Shown piece after piece: positions 11,246 to 23,031 of a stretch of DNA of 64,000 nt. The first letter of the stretch is position 1. Every line of letters begins with the position of its first letter. Under the pieces are notes generated by a model. It was not told the DNA's origin and ran no database searches. It was given only the letters and a program-made list of their open reading frames with translations. Made by a program: the position numbers and the translations under genes. The stretch covers positions 39,256,201 through 39,320,200 of the forward strand of contig OX463810.1 of assembly GCA_949825045.1 (NCBI GenBank), given 5' to 3'. This stretch comes from Argyresthia goedartella (Eukaryota; Arthropoda; Insecta; Lepidoptera; Argyresthiidae).

Positions 11246-11730
11246 CGCCAGATTTCTCAGGACTATGTTGCTGTAAGTCTGATGATAAATGTAGCCTATT
11301 CATGTCACCACCGAGGTGTACAGGCCGGGTTCATCCTCGTGCTCCTAATACTCTCTCTGATAGGAGCACAGGGTCCTGATGCTCCCACTGCAAATGGAAA
11401 TTTCAAGTATTAGCATCAAGCCGGGCAAGTTACGGGTTCTCGTAATATCTACGTAGTAGCACGGATACTATAATACTATAAAACAGAGAGGCTACGAAAG
11501 CATCTTCAGCTCGAGGCCTGCATCGCTTGGTGCAGCACTATTGAAATGTTGCAAATACCACGAGATGGCGCTAGGAGATTAAATAGCACGAGAACAACAA
11601 CCAATTTTTCTTTGACATTTTTATTTATATTTAATAGATTCTAATAAAGTTGCAAAACATAAAACCGAATATTACGTGGTCGGAACCGCGGTTAAAAGTG
11701 TGTAGCTAGATAGTAATGGATTAAAAAAAA
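11246..11730. other. Intergenic, nothing recognised
   Basis: No coding or repeat signal recognised. Confidence 0.5.
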
Positions 11731-12126
11731 AGCGCACGAAGGGTTCCGTACCACCGTACTATGGAAGGGATGGTGTGGAGTGAATAGTTTGGATTTTACA
11801 TAGCAAAGTGTTGTTTACAAAGTGATTGGTACGGCTACTTTCACATTCCATGTACGTAACCAGGCGCATTCATAAGTTTGTATGTGGTATTGAAATAATT
11901 GTTGTGTGGGAGCCCCTTTAAATATTTATTTAATTCTGTTTTTTAGTTAAAGCGGCAACAGAAATACATCATCTGTGAAAATTTCAACTGTCTAACTATC
12001 ACGGTTTATGAGATACAGCCTGGTGACAGACGGACAGACAGACAGAGAGACAGACAGACGGACAGCGGAGTTTTAGTAATAATCCCCGGGTCCCGTTTTT
12101 ACCCTTTGGGTACGTAACCCTAAAAA
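11731..12126 (+). repeat. R1 repeat (copy 2)
   Basis: It starts GCGCACGAAGGGTTCCGTAC and ends with CAGACGGACAGCGGAG, CCCGTTTTTACCCTTTGGGT and ACCCTAA. The first arm of the left hairpin is missing. Interior blocks match copy 1, including ATTCATAAGTTTGTATGTGG. Confidence 0.75.
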
Positions 12127-12900
12127 TACGCATTTTACAAAAGGGGTTTTACCTTCATAGTGAGTTGCAATACCCTGACTGATCTATCAATACCTAGACA
12201 AAAATTATGGACCTGAACATGAAATTTGGACTGTAATTTCTCTTTTATGACGTAGACATCAACTAATAGCATGAAAGAGTAACTAACATATAAACACACA
12301 CACAAACATTCCCATATATATTAATTTTTCATATATATGTAATACAATTTTTTGGGGTTCAGAAAGACACGAGTAAAACGAATAAACCTCACACGCTTAC
12401 ATTCAGCAATAATCCGCAGAAACTAAGCACTCCTGGTAATAACTTTCTCACTGAACACCCAACTCTCATCTAGCCGAGAATGGTATGAATCTAAAGCACC
12501 AGCCAAGTCCCAGAGGGGTTATAGTTTTATTGCATCAAAATGTGCACGAAACTTTACGATGTCCCAGAATGCAGGCGGGTCAGTCGAGCACAACACGATG
12601 TGGTTCTTGTCTCAGCTAGAATATTAATTCAGCTTGACTGCAGTACTGAGCAATCCTTCAAGACCCAGAAAAATTTGCATCCATTTTACAAGCGTTGGCT
12701 CGTGTATTGGTAAAATATTAAAATAAAGTTCATAACGGCTCGCACTGCAACATGGCTGTTACGTCAGTAGCTGCGGTAGAACATAGCGAAAATTGAGTTT
12801 CTTTTTAATTCTTCAAAGCCACTGATTACATTTAGTTTTAAGTTATTTTTAAAACCAATTTTTGGCGCAAGAACCATCTCAATATTCTTTTTAGATCCCA
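12127..12900. other. Intergenic, nothing recognised
   Basis: Contains a short CACA/TATA-rich tract near 12292-12350 only. Confidence 0.5.
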
Positions 12901-13720
12901 AGAAATAATAATAATAATAACTTACCCTTGTTCAGTCCCTTCTACTACCTTTAATAGGCTACGCGGATGCTTGTTGGGTCAGTGCGAACGAAGAACAACT
13001 GAATAAACTCGAGCGACTTCAAAACCTTGGGATTCGGTTTGCGATACGGGCTGCGCAAGTACGACCATGTCTCCCAGTATCGCAAGGAGCTGGGATGGCT
13101 TCCGATCCGTCTTCGCCGTGATATGCACATTCTCTCTTATCTATTCAATATTTTGCGAAATCCCCGCTACCCCACATATCTTCGAGAACGTTTTGAGTTT
13201 CTTTTCCCCATGGATAGTAATCGGAGATCCCACACGGTGTCTCTCCTGTCAACTCCTCGGCATAACACTGCCGCCTACAAACACTCTTTTAGGTTAAGGG
13301 CAATCCGACTGTGGAACGCACTTCCCTGCACTATTAGGGATTGTCCCTCAATTTTCACTTTTAAGAAAAGATTAAAAGCGTATTTCCTTTCTCTTCCGTA
13401 ATCGGTATCATATTTATGTAAGTATATGTATGATATTTTGTAGTTTATATATGTGCATGCTATCTAGTGTATTTTATATAGTTGAGATATATATTTTTTT
13501 TTATTAGGTATATTTTATTTATATTTTAAAAGTAATTTTCGTACGTATGTATACAGTTTTATTGCGCACTAGGACTGTCCTTTTTCATAAACACTCCTGT
13601 CTTGCCTAGGTTTGCTGAAAGAAATCTCTTTTTGTAGATAAGCTCGCCTTTGCCTAAAAAAATTATTGTAACTGACTGTTTATCTATGTTTTCTGTGCAA
13701 TAAAGAATATGAAATTCATA
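12900..13720 (+). mobile_element. 5'-truncated LINE, C-terminal RT plus 3' UTR (frameshifted)
   Basis: From about 12946 one frame reads GYADACWVSANEEQLNKLER, the conserved LINE segment after the polymerase core. A frameshift near 13030-13055 moves the signal to the frame ending at 13401, with GLRKYDHVSQYRKELGWLPI and the C-terminal FRLRAIRLWNALPCTIRDCP motif. The 3' UTR runs to about 13720 with an LT-type AAATCTCT hairpin block and AATAAAGAATATGAA end. Bases 13298-13700 are nearly identical to 43243-43672, so the family moved relatively recently. The truncated 5' end is typical of target-primed insertion. Confidence 0.85.
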
Positions 13721-13739
13721 TTCATATTCTTCGTTCATT

Positions 13740-14420
13740 GCCATAAGGAATATAGTTTTTTGATAGATGCATTGGTAAGATTTGACTGAGACAATAGGAA
13801 ATGGCTTAGCTCCTGCAAACATAGAATCGGGATTCCGTGTAGCGCTGATTTTCAGTCTCTTTGAGAGGGATTACATGTCATCGAGGATTGCCAGAGAGTT
13901 TTAATTTATAATAAAATAAGAAAAAAAAAACAATAGAAATAGAATCACTAAGTTAGCATTTGGACTGTCTTCTGGTAACTCCTGTGTAATATTCCGTGTG
14001 TGTGTATGAGCGTGTGTGCGAGAGTGTCTTGTATTTGTGTGTTAGCTAGTTTGTGTTTCCTTGTCCAGGGCTCTTACTTAGAAATCGTTTTTAATGTTCT
14101 CTTTCCAGTAAGCATGTTTCAGGTGCTGGGTATCAATTTGGCGCTCAATTAGAGCTGATCTGTATTTGTTTTTAAAATAGTTAGTATTAAACTTTTGTTC
14201 TAAGAGGCGGAGGCAGATCATTCCATATGCTTGCAGCCATAAATCTGAAGCAGCTTCTGTAACGGATTGTTTTGTATGCTGGTATTTTAAGTTGATTTTG
14301 ATGACAGGTCCTCAGAGCTCTGTGGGTTGAGTTTTCGAGCCAGTGCAACTTTTACAATAGGTATTCTAGGCTCTTGTTGTGGATGACTCTGTAAACTGTG
14401 CAAGCGTAATAGCAAGCATT
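13740..14420. other. Intergenic, nothing firm
   Basis: Only a short GT-rich tract around 13996-14045 stands out. Confidence 0.5.
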
Positions 14421-14735
14421 AGGTGAAAAACATCTATTAAGTTTTTTATTCATATAATTCCCATTGACATACGTAATACGTATGTAATAAGTAATTACGT
14501 ACGTATTACGTATTCACGTAATACTTGCTATTGCGTATGAGTATTATACTTATACAATACGTATAAGTATAATACTCATACGCAAGTACGCAAGTATAAG
14601 GTGAAAATCGTCTATTAAGTTTTTTCATTCATATAATTCCCATTGGCATAATACGTAATACGTATGAGTTATAGGTATTAGATGAAAACCATCTATTAAG
14701 TTTTTTATTCATATGATTTCCATTGACATATTATC
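14421..14735. repeat. Three diverged 50-bp direct repeats separated by ACGTA-rich arrays
   Basis: A unit containing CATCTATTAAGTTTTTTATT and CCCATTGACAT occurs near 14421-14470, 14597-14648 and 14675-14730. The gaps hold alternating ATACGTA/TACGTAAT sequence, including a perfect 24-bp foldback (14531-14554 with 14562-14585, 7-base loop). It may be an unstable tandem locus. Confidence 0.75.
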
Positions 14736-15090
14736 TTTTACAACAAACAGATTAAAGAAAAGAAATGTCTTCATAATATATATTTTTTGGGTCTTTTGAA
14801 AGTGTCTTTCTTAGGAGGAATAGCATTTAAAAGATGGGCATTGGACCGAATTTGACTTTAACCAGCGTCTTAGACTAAACTGATGTCACGCTCTCCATCA
14901 TGTGCAAAGGAAGTGCGACGAATGTTACCGATTGTTGTCGGTAACCGAATTTCATTAGAATCATTGTAAAAAAATCCGACATGTGTCGCCCTCTGTTGGG
15001 GAATTAAGAGAACTGTATGAGTTACACTTGATAAAATCCCAAGAAGACACAACTAACCATAGATTTGAGCTGAGCGATTCTTGGGGCAGG
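14736..15090. other. Intergenic, nothing recognised
   Basis: No supported feature. Confidence 0.45.
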
Positions 15091-16710
15091 TTGTTTGTGT
15101 TGTATTGACAGACGTTTGTATAATTTATATTATTTATCACACTACACAAACCTATACTCAGATAAAACAAAACCAGACCACATTTCAAACATAATACACA
15201 GTTGCCCTGATTCTATCCCTTTCATAAACGCCACAGAAGTAAATTTTGCCCTCAAAAATATGAAATATAATAAAAGCCCTGGATAAGACGGAATAACTAC
15301 AGAAGCCTTAAAATTCGGAAGACCAGTATTACTACCACATATAACTAATATTTGCAACACAATTCTTATGAAAGGAAAACTTCCTACTAAATTATGTCAT
15401 TCCAACATTATTCTGCTGCATAAAAAGGGCGATAAAAGTGATGTAGGAAACTATAGACCTATCAGCCTCATATCACATATTTACAAAGTTTTTATTAAAA
15501 TAATAGAAAACCGCATTGCTGGTCAGCTTGTCTCTCATCAACCCCCAGAACAAGCCGATTCCGCCCCGGCTTCTCCACCACAGATCACCTCCACACCCTT
15601 AATCAAATCATAGAGAAGAGCAATGAATTTAATAAGACCCTTTATCTTGCTTTTGTCGACTACTCCAAGGCTTTTGACAGCATTACACATTCATCGATAT
15701 TTTCTTCACTCCACAACCAAAATATCCATCACACTTACATTAGCATTCTGGAAAGTATTTACCAGCCCATATAAAATTACATCTAGCCGGCCCATCATTC
15801 CCCATAGAGAGAGGCGTCAAACAGAGAGACCCGCTATCTCCGAAGCTGTTTACCTGCACCTTCGAGGAAGTCTTCAAGAAGCTGGCGGTCCCGTGGGCAG
15901 ACCGAGGCATTGACGTTGGTGGCAGAAGACTTACTAACCTTCGCTTCGCCGACGATATTGTCCTGTTTGCCCCATCTGCACCCGAGCCCCAGCGTATGTT
16001 ACAGGAACTCAGCAATGCAAGCCTTGAGGCTGAACTGAAGATGAATCGTTCAAAAACCCAGGCCATGACTAACAGTGTCAAATGTAGGGTCGAGGTAGAT
16101 GGGCAGGAAATACATTATGTCGATGAGTACATTTACTTGGGCCAGATAGCCTCCTTCTAAAACAAGCAGGATAAAGAAATCGATAGACGCATTTCTAACG
16201 CCTAGAAGAGCTACTGGTCCATGAAGGAGCTTATGAAGGGTAACCTTCCGCTGACCCTCAAGCGCAAGCTCATCGACATGTGCATCCTGCCTATCCTAAC
16301 CTACGGCGCTCAGTCATGGTCTTTGACCGAACTTCAGAAGTCCAAACTCAAGGTTTGCCAGAGAGCAATGGAGCGCAGCATCCTAAGTGTTCGTAGGACG
16401 GACCGCATAAGGAACACCACACTGCGCTCCTTAACTGGCATCGCTGATGTGGGTGCACAGACCGCTAAGCTAAAGTGGAACTGGGCCGGCCACGTAAGTC
16501 GCATGCACCCAGATAGATGGGCGAAAATCGCCACTGACTGGGTGCCACAGGACGGATACCGGCGTAGAGGCAGGTCTAAAAGGAGATGGCGGGACGACCT
16601 CGACAAGTTTTTGCCGGGGTGGCCGGAGGTGGCACAGACCAGGGAAGTATGGACGAAAGAGGGGGAGGCCTTTGCCCAGCAGTGGGACACCTTAATGGCT
16701 AAATAAAAAA
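15091..16710 (+). pseudogene. RTE-type LINE reverse transcriptase, broken by stops and frameshifts
   Basis: The polymerase reads in pieces: an opening segment (15095-15286) ending KNMKYNKSPG at a TAA where D/YG normally follows, then HKKGDKSDVGNYRPISLI (15368-15613), then FVDYSKAFDS in another frame, then the catalytic FADD at 15945-15956 in LRFADDIVLFAPS. The final open piece (16221-16706) contains LPILTYGAQSWSLTELQKSK, WAGHVSRMHPDRWAK and GRSKRRWRDDLD, characteristic of the RTE-like endonuclease/reverse transcriptases abundant in Lepidoptera. The endonuclease half is absent. The copy ends in a (TAAA)-like tail at 16702-16720. Confidence 0.9.
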
Positions 16711-16837
16711 ATAAATAATCACACCATGGATTAATTTTCAAACATTTCAATTTGTTAAGTTTTGACCGCGGAAACGGCAGACTGGCAGCTTTGTTTACAT
16801 TCTTTGAACTACCAACTTGGCTTGACTATAATGTCCT

Positions 16838-16975
16838 TTACATCCATTATACCTCGCGCCACACGTTATGAGCGGTGGCTTTGAGTGCGCAGTAGTCACT
16901 TTTCAATACCTGTACATATGCGCAGTAATTCCCGCCAACGTCGCCCAGCGCTTTTAATTCGTGGCGCCAGGTTTA
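16838..16975 (-). repeat. R3 repeat (copy 1)
   Basis: Read on the minus strand: GGCGCCACGAATTAAAAGCG, CTGGGCGACGTTGGCGG, GAATTACTGCGCATATG, a variable middle, then CCACCGCTCATAACGTGTGG. Related plus-strand copies are at 33246-33366 and 46733-46856. The outer CGCCAC-like blocks are weakly inverted. Nature unknown. Confidence 0.75.
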
Positions 16976-18722
16976 CCTGTGATTTAAATGTAGAAATAGA
17001 GGTCAAAGAGGTGGATGATGAAAGTTTTCAGCCCTTTGACGGAGCAAAAATTTAACGAGGTGTATGGATGTTCAGATCAATCACAACGAATCAGATTACG
17101 CATGTCGTCAGAGCCGTGTCCGGGTCGACAGACATAGTTAATTTGTCGCTTTGTCTACAGAAATCCAATCAATTTCGATCCAAATTGGACGGGCGTAGGG
17201 CTTAATTAATTTTATTTTATTTTGTCATGTTGCCTCCCTGTGTTTTGCAGGAGTTCTACAGGTGTTCACTCTAAGGGCTTAACAGAAAACGTTAGCCTGA
17301 TTCAAAGGGTAAATGGATATTATATAAATACAGAAAGGATTTCATTACAACACTTCTAAGGGCTTGTGATGATGATCTTTTGAATGTGTTGATCCGTTTG
17401 TGACCTGTGGTTCAAGTTCAAGTTCAAATCCAAATATTTGTATTAAAAAATGGAGACTTAATGAACATCATAACATAATTAAGCAAGGATAGAAAAACGT
17501 TAAGTAGGCGCCTAATTATTAGTGCATAATATATAGGGTGCAATGAACTGGTTTGTTGCCAGATGTCGATGTCTTGTAAAAAGTCATTATTTTTGTAATA
17601 GACCTTTGTGCACAAAGTGTGCTTTATACATTTTTTGAATCGAGCTTCAGTTATGTTTTGTATTTCTTGCGAAATTTTATGGTAGAAGCATATACAGTGT
17701 CCCATAAACGAACTACTAACTTTTGTGGTAGCAGCGACGGTGGCGACGTAGACAAAATAAACCAATTATTCGCACCATTTAACTATTTAACCGTACAACC
17801 TATTTTGTAGCAACGTCACAAGCATTTGGAACATTATTGCTTAGTAACTATGGTATATTCCAAATTCACCATTTCCATCAAAGCAGCAGCTTTAATCGCA
17901 CTCAATCAACACACCCCAAAATTTGCTTTCCAAACGTCTTATTTTTCAAGAGATTATATTTTACAAGTTAACTGGAGTCCCGGCGAAGCGACGTCGATGT
18001 GAAAGTAATCGCTGTATCAAAGAGAAATTTGTCAAAAACACGACCCGGCCCTACACTTCCGTCAATTCTCTCCAATTAATAACTTAGCAGTGTCCCTTTC
18101 TGGCTTGAGGGTCTAATCGTAGGTCTTTCTCGTTCGCTCTCCCTTGTTTGAGAAGCCCCGCGGAGAGGCTATATTGCCACTTTGTAGCGAGTCGCCTAGA
18201 CTGTTTATATTCACTGTGAAATTGCAATATTTCCATGTTTTGCCGCGGTAAGGTGCCGTCTCATTTTTCCTTTGACTTTGGGATTTTTTATAGCTGTTAC
18301 ACACTGTAAGTCCAAGACAGGTTTGCCTTTTTAGTGAGATACTCAATGTGGATAGTTACCAAAAAGTTACGTGATAAAATGAAGGTTGAATGTTAGCATA
18401 TTTGATAAACTAATATTTTATTGTATGACAATCAAAATTAAATGTTTCCATAAAGAACTCGCAAAAAAAACCTTTTAGAAATATTCGTTCGTCATTGGTT
18501 TCTTCGATTTGATATATCTTCCATCCCTATTTCTATTACTACATCATTTGATACGGATTTTCATTTTCTAGTTTCTGAATATGTTTTTCGAAATATATTT
18601 TCCGTTGAATATCGCAGTTTTCCAATATTTTTCTACCTAGTTCTCGTGCTTGAGAATGTGATATTGGATTTTACCTTTTTATAGACCAAGACGCAGTCAA
18701 TGCCATTTTAAATACACAAGTA
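16976..18722. other. Intergenic, nothing firm
   Basis: No recognised gene or repeat; a 113-residue minus-strand open stretch at 17424-17765 has no recognisable family. Confidence 0.5.
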
Positions 18723-18953
18723 CATACAACATCAGTTATATCTGAGCAGGTTAGCTACTCAAAAAGATCTACACATCTTAAAAAATCAGAAATATCGACA
18801 CAGCCAGAGTTTCAAAATTATGTCAACATCCAAGTTAACTCTGAGGGTGTTGACATATTTTTGACACTTTCACTGTGTAGATATTTCTGATTTTTTAAGA
18901 TGTGTAGATCTTTTAGAGTAGCTAACCTGCTCACATGTATCTGATGCTGACTG
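18723..18953 (-). mobile_element. MITE, family M1 (copy 2)
   Basis: A 231-bp element with TA at 18721-18722 and 18954-18955. The right end CTGATGCTGACTG is intact; the left is mutated (CATACAACATCAG). Long inner arms (GATCTACACATCTTAAAAAA and its complement) make the element nearly one palindrome. Confidence 0.85.
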
Positions 18954-19198
18954 TACAAGTGCAAGCTTCAGCATTAGCAAGATCAACATCGATAAACAGG
19001 ATCGATGCCGTCTTGCGCAGCACTATGCCAGGGCCTTTGCGGGTATGCGGGGAGTGTGCAGGATTCACCCCCTCGTCGATTTCCTCTTTCCCCTCTGGCT
19101 ATCAATCCTTGGACTGTAGATAGGTAGGCTGTTGATAACAAATGAAGAACTCCTATTTGTCACATTGGCCATGCTAAAAAAAATACCAACTATTTTTA

Positions 19199-19467
19199 AC
19201 CGACTTCAAAAAAGGAGGAGGTTCTCAATTTATCTGTTTTTTTTTTTGTTTTTTTTTTAATTATTTTTTGATCGTTAGGATCAAAATTTTATGAGCGCTT
19301 TTTGAAAAAATCTACAAATGCAAAAAATATAAACACAGATTACGTTTGGTAAGTATGTGGTTCCGTGTAGCAAACGTTGTGACGAGGAGATTTTTCATAC
19401 ATTGACTTCATTCTCATACCGACCGGGGAGGATGAAATAGGGCTTAAGCATGGAGTCGGTTTTTTTA
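19199..19467 (+). repeat. Dispersed repeat starting AACCGACTTCAAAAAAGG
   Basis: It begins AACCGACTTCAAAAAAGGAG and ends GGAGTCGGTT, so the termini are short inverted repeats. The starting motif is familiar as a common lepidopteran repeat; that recognition is from general knowledge. A fragment with AACCGACTCC occurs at 39443. Confidence 0.6.
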
Positions 19468-20519
19468 ATATTTTTAACTTGGTGTTTTTTTTTTTGTCAT
19501 ACTTTAGCATATTTTAAGATACTTAATTGATTATTTCGAGTAACAGATGTCTAATTGTTTATTAAATGATTCTTAAAATAACACCATTCGTGACGTCACG
19601 TTCAAATGTTCAAAATGGTTGAATGGTGTTACTTAAGGCGTGTATCTTATAATATATAATATTAATATTTGTTTACGTTCCGACTGTCACCTCAGTTACC
19701 TATCGACTGAGAGGGAAAATGTTGACACTTGATAGTTTTATAGGACAGCTTACATAACGGCGAAGGGAATTTGAACAAACTACAGTGTATATGACATTAT
19801 GTTTTTGCGGATATTTCTGTAAATATGTGATATTTTTAAAATTGAAATAACGGAATTCAGTTAAGGACACAATTATCTTGAAATGGTTTTGTCAGTTTGG
19901 TTCCATTGAATTTATTTTTACACGACCAATTGTTTAAATAAGGATTTTTATTTAAAAATGTTTGTATGTAAAATAACTTTTATTGTGTTCGTTTATAATT
20001 GCCATCAGAAGCATATTGAGTACCTACATATATTTACTTATGACTAGTTAAACAGTTACTTAATTTAATTACATCAATATTTTCCTAAAAATATGTTATT
20101 AAATAATTATGGCACTGAAATAAAACGTCTATTCTGATGATTATAAAAGAGACGGATTGCAAGTATGGCACTAAAGCAACATTACAAATTACAACAACAG
20201 TGGTATTTGGTTTTTCAAATAGATATAAACTAACCCGTACAAAAGATAAGAAGAGGATATTGTACAACAGGGAAATTTAATTTTCAAAGTCCCGTGAGAA
20301 ACCCATAATGACATGTGGCGAATGACTTGACATACAGCCTTAAGATAGCACGTATACTTAATACAACATAAACTGACAATAAACCTGTCAATAAAAACTG
20401 ACTTAAATGCTAAAAAACATCAACACTGATTAAGCGCAAATAATTTCACATCAAAACATCAATTTCCGCATTTTAGGAGAACAACTGCCATCGAAGATGA
20501 CTCATATGTGAATAGCCTA
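19468..20519. other. AT-rich intergenic, nothing recognised
   Basis: No supported feature. Confidence 0.5.
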
Positions 20520-20608
20520 GTCTTCACAAAATAAAAGGCCCGGTGGCCCAAACTGAATTCAACCTTATGACGCGGACCCTGTCACCGGGCCTTTTATTTT
20601 GTGAAGAC
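20520..20608. repeat. Perfect 26-bp inverted repeat with 37-base spacer
   Basis: Bases 20520-20545 are the exact reverse complement of 20583-20608; each arm contains AATAAAAGGCCCGGTG. The spacer is GC-richer than its surroundings. It could be a small MITE or a cruciform-forming sequence. Confidence 0.85.
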
Positions 20609-20774
20609 CGTAGTAACCAAGTTTTGGGGAGCAATAAAATGAGTGACCATGAACAGTGGAAATACTGCAAAAGAGTGAATAAAAACTAAATTGGGCGAAA
20701 AAAAATTGAATGGTTTTGCCATTGCTTATTGGCTAACTTACTCTATTTTATTGTTTATTAAAGACTGTGGCGAG

Positions 20775-20835
20775 ACAGGGTATGTGAAGAAAGGGGTAAG
20801 CAAAGTGAAAACTATTATTTCTTGTCACATTCAGT
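20775..20835 (+). repeat. M2 hairpin module, decayed copy
   Basis: GTGAAGAAAGGGGTAAGCAA followed by AAACTATTATTTCTTG resembles the M2 module, with an AAGAAA/TTTCTT stem around an AGCAAAGTGAA loop. The conserved 3' flank is poorly preserved. Confidence 0.5.
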
Positions 20836-20938
20836 TTTTCACATAATTCAGAAATTATTCGCGCCATTCAGTAAGTTTGTTTATCAATAACTGGATTTAG
20901 GATTACACTTTTAAATATGTAACGTTCTAATGTTTTAA

Positions 20939-20980
20939 CGTTAAATATGTAGAGTTCTAAGGAACTCTACATATTTAACG
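20939..20980. repeat. Perfect 19-bp foldback with TAAG loop
   Basis: Bases 20939-20957 are exactly complementary to 20962-20980; the loop is TAAG. The left arm resembles sequence just upstream (AAATATGTAACGTTCTAA), so the right arm looks like an inverted copy added next to it. Confidence 0.9.
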
Positions 20981-20993
20981 GTATAGGGTTAGG

Positions 20994-21632
20994 GCAATAG
21001 GGTCCCCTTTGGCAGCTTTTGGGTAAGCCCAAAAGCTGCTAAAGGGGACCCTATTGCTAAGCCTCCGCTGACCGACTGTCTGTCCGTCGGTCCGTCTGCT
21101 CGTTCTTTTATCAGTGGGATCTATCTGATGAACCGTAATAGGCAGAGAGTTTAAATTTTTACAGACATTAATTAAAGTTACAGTTAAATATAGTAATAAA
21201 AATTTTCATAAACATTAACCGTGTTATTACAGAAAATATTAAACAGTGTTTAACCTCAAAACAAACCCCAAATCCCGTAAGTTTTTGTTTTTAAACAAGT
21301 GTCAAACAGTATTTTATTTTTTTGTGATAAGGCCCTATAGGTTAATTTTTATTATATTTAATTGTGTTCGAGTAAATAAGTCACTGAATTTCTGCCCACT
21401 TCCGGTTATTATAATCATTGCATAGTTCATGTAAAGAGTTTAGTTAATCAGAGGTGCATAAACAACTTTTTTATTATTATTTTGTTTTACGGTCTTGGAA
21501 GCTAGTCCAACCAGGTGTGATCATTTGAGTTGTTAAAAATAAAAGGTTTAACAGAGTGTTTTTTGCATGTTTCCTTGTAAGATGGCACGGAAACATCGTG
21601 TGCGGGTCCGACTCTCACTTTACCATTTTTGT
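20994..21632 (-). repeat. R1 repeat (copy 3) with nested M4 and a foldback at its 3' end
   Basis: On the minus strand the start is near 21632, with GAGAGTCGGACCCGCACACG. The 3' region includes GACGGACAGACAGTCGG-like sequence, GCGGAGGCTTAGCAATAGGG and TCCCC. An M4 element lies inside (21221-21335). The R1 end is then duplicated in inverted form: 20994-21023 pairs with 21028-21057, one mismatch in 30, loop TAAG. Confidence 0.7.
21221..21335 (+). mobile_element. MITE, family M4 (copy 2)
   Basis: Contains AACAGTGTTTAACCTCAAAA and TTTTTAAACAAGTGTCAAAC between TTATTACAGAAAA and TTTTTTTGTGATAAGG ends. Confidence 0.75.
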
Positions 21633-22664
21633 CACGTTTACCATAAATTTACGGGGGAAATTGTTTAGATTCAAAACAAATTTCCCCAGTTTATTGGGGT
21701 ATTCTAAACTTTAAAATATACTTATAAACTCTCAATGTTACCTATAAAAATAACTTATTTATGTTAGTAGACCTGTTTAAGCAAAATTATCTTTAAACCT
21801 TAATGAGCGTTTTATGTTTTTGTGATTTATATAAGTACAGCGAGTCAGTTTTAACTAAATCACTGTTGTAAGTTATTTTATTATTTTAGGGTTATCGATG
21901 TCGGCTGAAGGAAGAGAATCCAAAGCCGTAAATTTAATATAAAAAAGGTCTGTGTGTATGTGTCAAAATTTACGCTATATTCCAACAAACGAATAAAAAA
22001 AACAACCGACTTACATTCTCAGATATAAAAAACTCTTTGCTTAAATTCATACATTGACAGTTTTCTTTTGGCATTTGGTGTACAGTACACCAAAGAGAAT
22101 ATAATGTGTATTAAGTTGGTTTGATTGGAGTTGTTTGTTCTTTTAAATTAATTATTAATTCAATATTATAGAAAAAAGTGTTCTATGTCGAAAAATGTTG
22201 ATTTAATTTTTTGCTTCTGTAATTTGTGATCTCATCTCTAGTTTTTTGGTTGTAAGGACGACATACATTAAAATTGCAAGATCGTAACAAAAAATATATT
22301 CAGAGTATATTTATTTGTTTTATTTTATCCTTTTATATAAGATAACACAGTTTTTGAATACTTTGGCTAGCTACCACACTTAATTTCTATGATTTATGCC
22401 AGATACCGCAGTGGGCCTCTCAGACCCCGCGTCACCAGTTAGTTACGTAACACAAAAACCATGTCACCAGTCAAAGGTTAAGTTGTAGAAGGTTTATAAC
22501 GAAAGTAAAATAAAGATTATTTTATAAAATCTCAATTTTATGTGAACGGGTTGTAAAACTGTTTTATCTACACACGTATCATAAACCCTCTTTACCGCGT
22601 AAAAAAACCGCACGTTACGATCAGCATAATATTAAACTACTTGGTAAAAACTAATTTCTAATCT
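21633..22664. other. AT-rich intergenic, nothing recognised
   Basis: No supported feature. Confidence 0.5.
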
Positions 22665-22702
22665 GAAAAATTACACATTATGACCATAATGTGTAATTTT
22701 TC
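22665..22702. repeat. Perfect 18-bp foldback with 2-base loop
   Basis: Bases 22665-22682 are the exact reverse complement of 22685-22702, separated only by AC. Confidence 0.9.
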
Positions 22703-22711
22703 TACATATTA

Positions 22712-22821
22712 TGACATTCAAATTTCGAACGCCGACGCCCGCCTGCGTGCCGCTCCTAGTTTATCTATGAAGTAGGTAGGTACTGACATTCAAATTCCGA
22801 ACGCCGACGCCCGCCTGCGTG
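22712..22821. repeat. Direct repeat of 38 bp
   Basis: Bases 22712-22749 and 22784-22821 differ at one position. Both contain CGAACGCCGACGCCCGCC, GC-rich against an AT-rich background. Confidence 0.9.
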
Positions 22822-22950
22822 AAGTTGGTACTAAAGAACAAGCTAAACAATTGCAGAACCACAATGCCGGTCAAACATGCGGTTCCTGAACACATCAAAG
22901 AGAGCTAGTGTGTTTAGATAAACTAGTGTATGTGACTGCTACATAATGGA

Positions 22951-23031
22951 GGGCATTAAAACTCGAGAGTGGGTTTATGAAACGAGCCGAAGGCGAGTTT
23001 CATAATTATATCACTCGAGACTTTTAATGGC
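22951..23031. repeat. Nested hairpin element
   Basis: Outer arms GGGCATTAAAACTCGAG and CTCGAGACTTTTAATGGC enclose a second pair, TATGAAAC and GTTTCATA, around GAGCCGAAGGCGA. It is probably a very small MITE. Confidence 0.7.
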
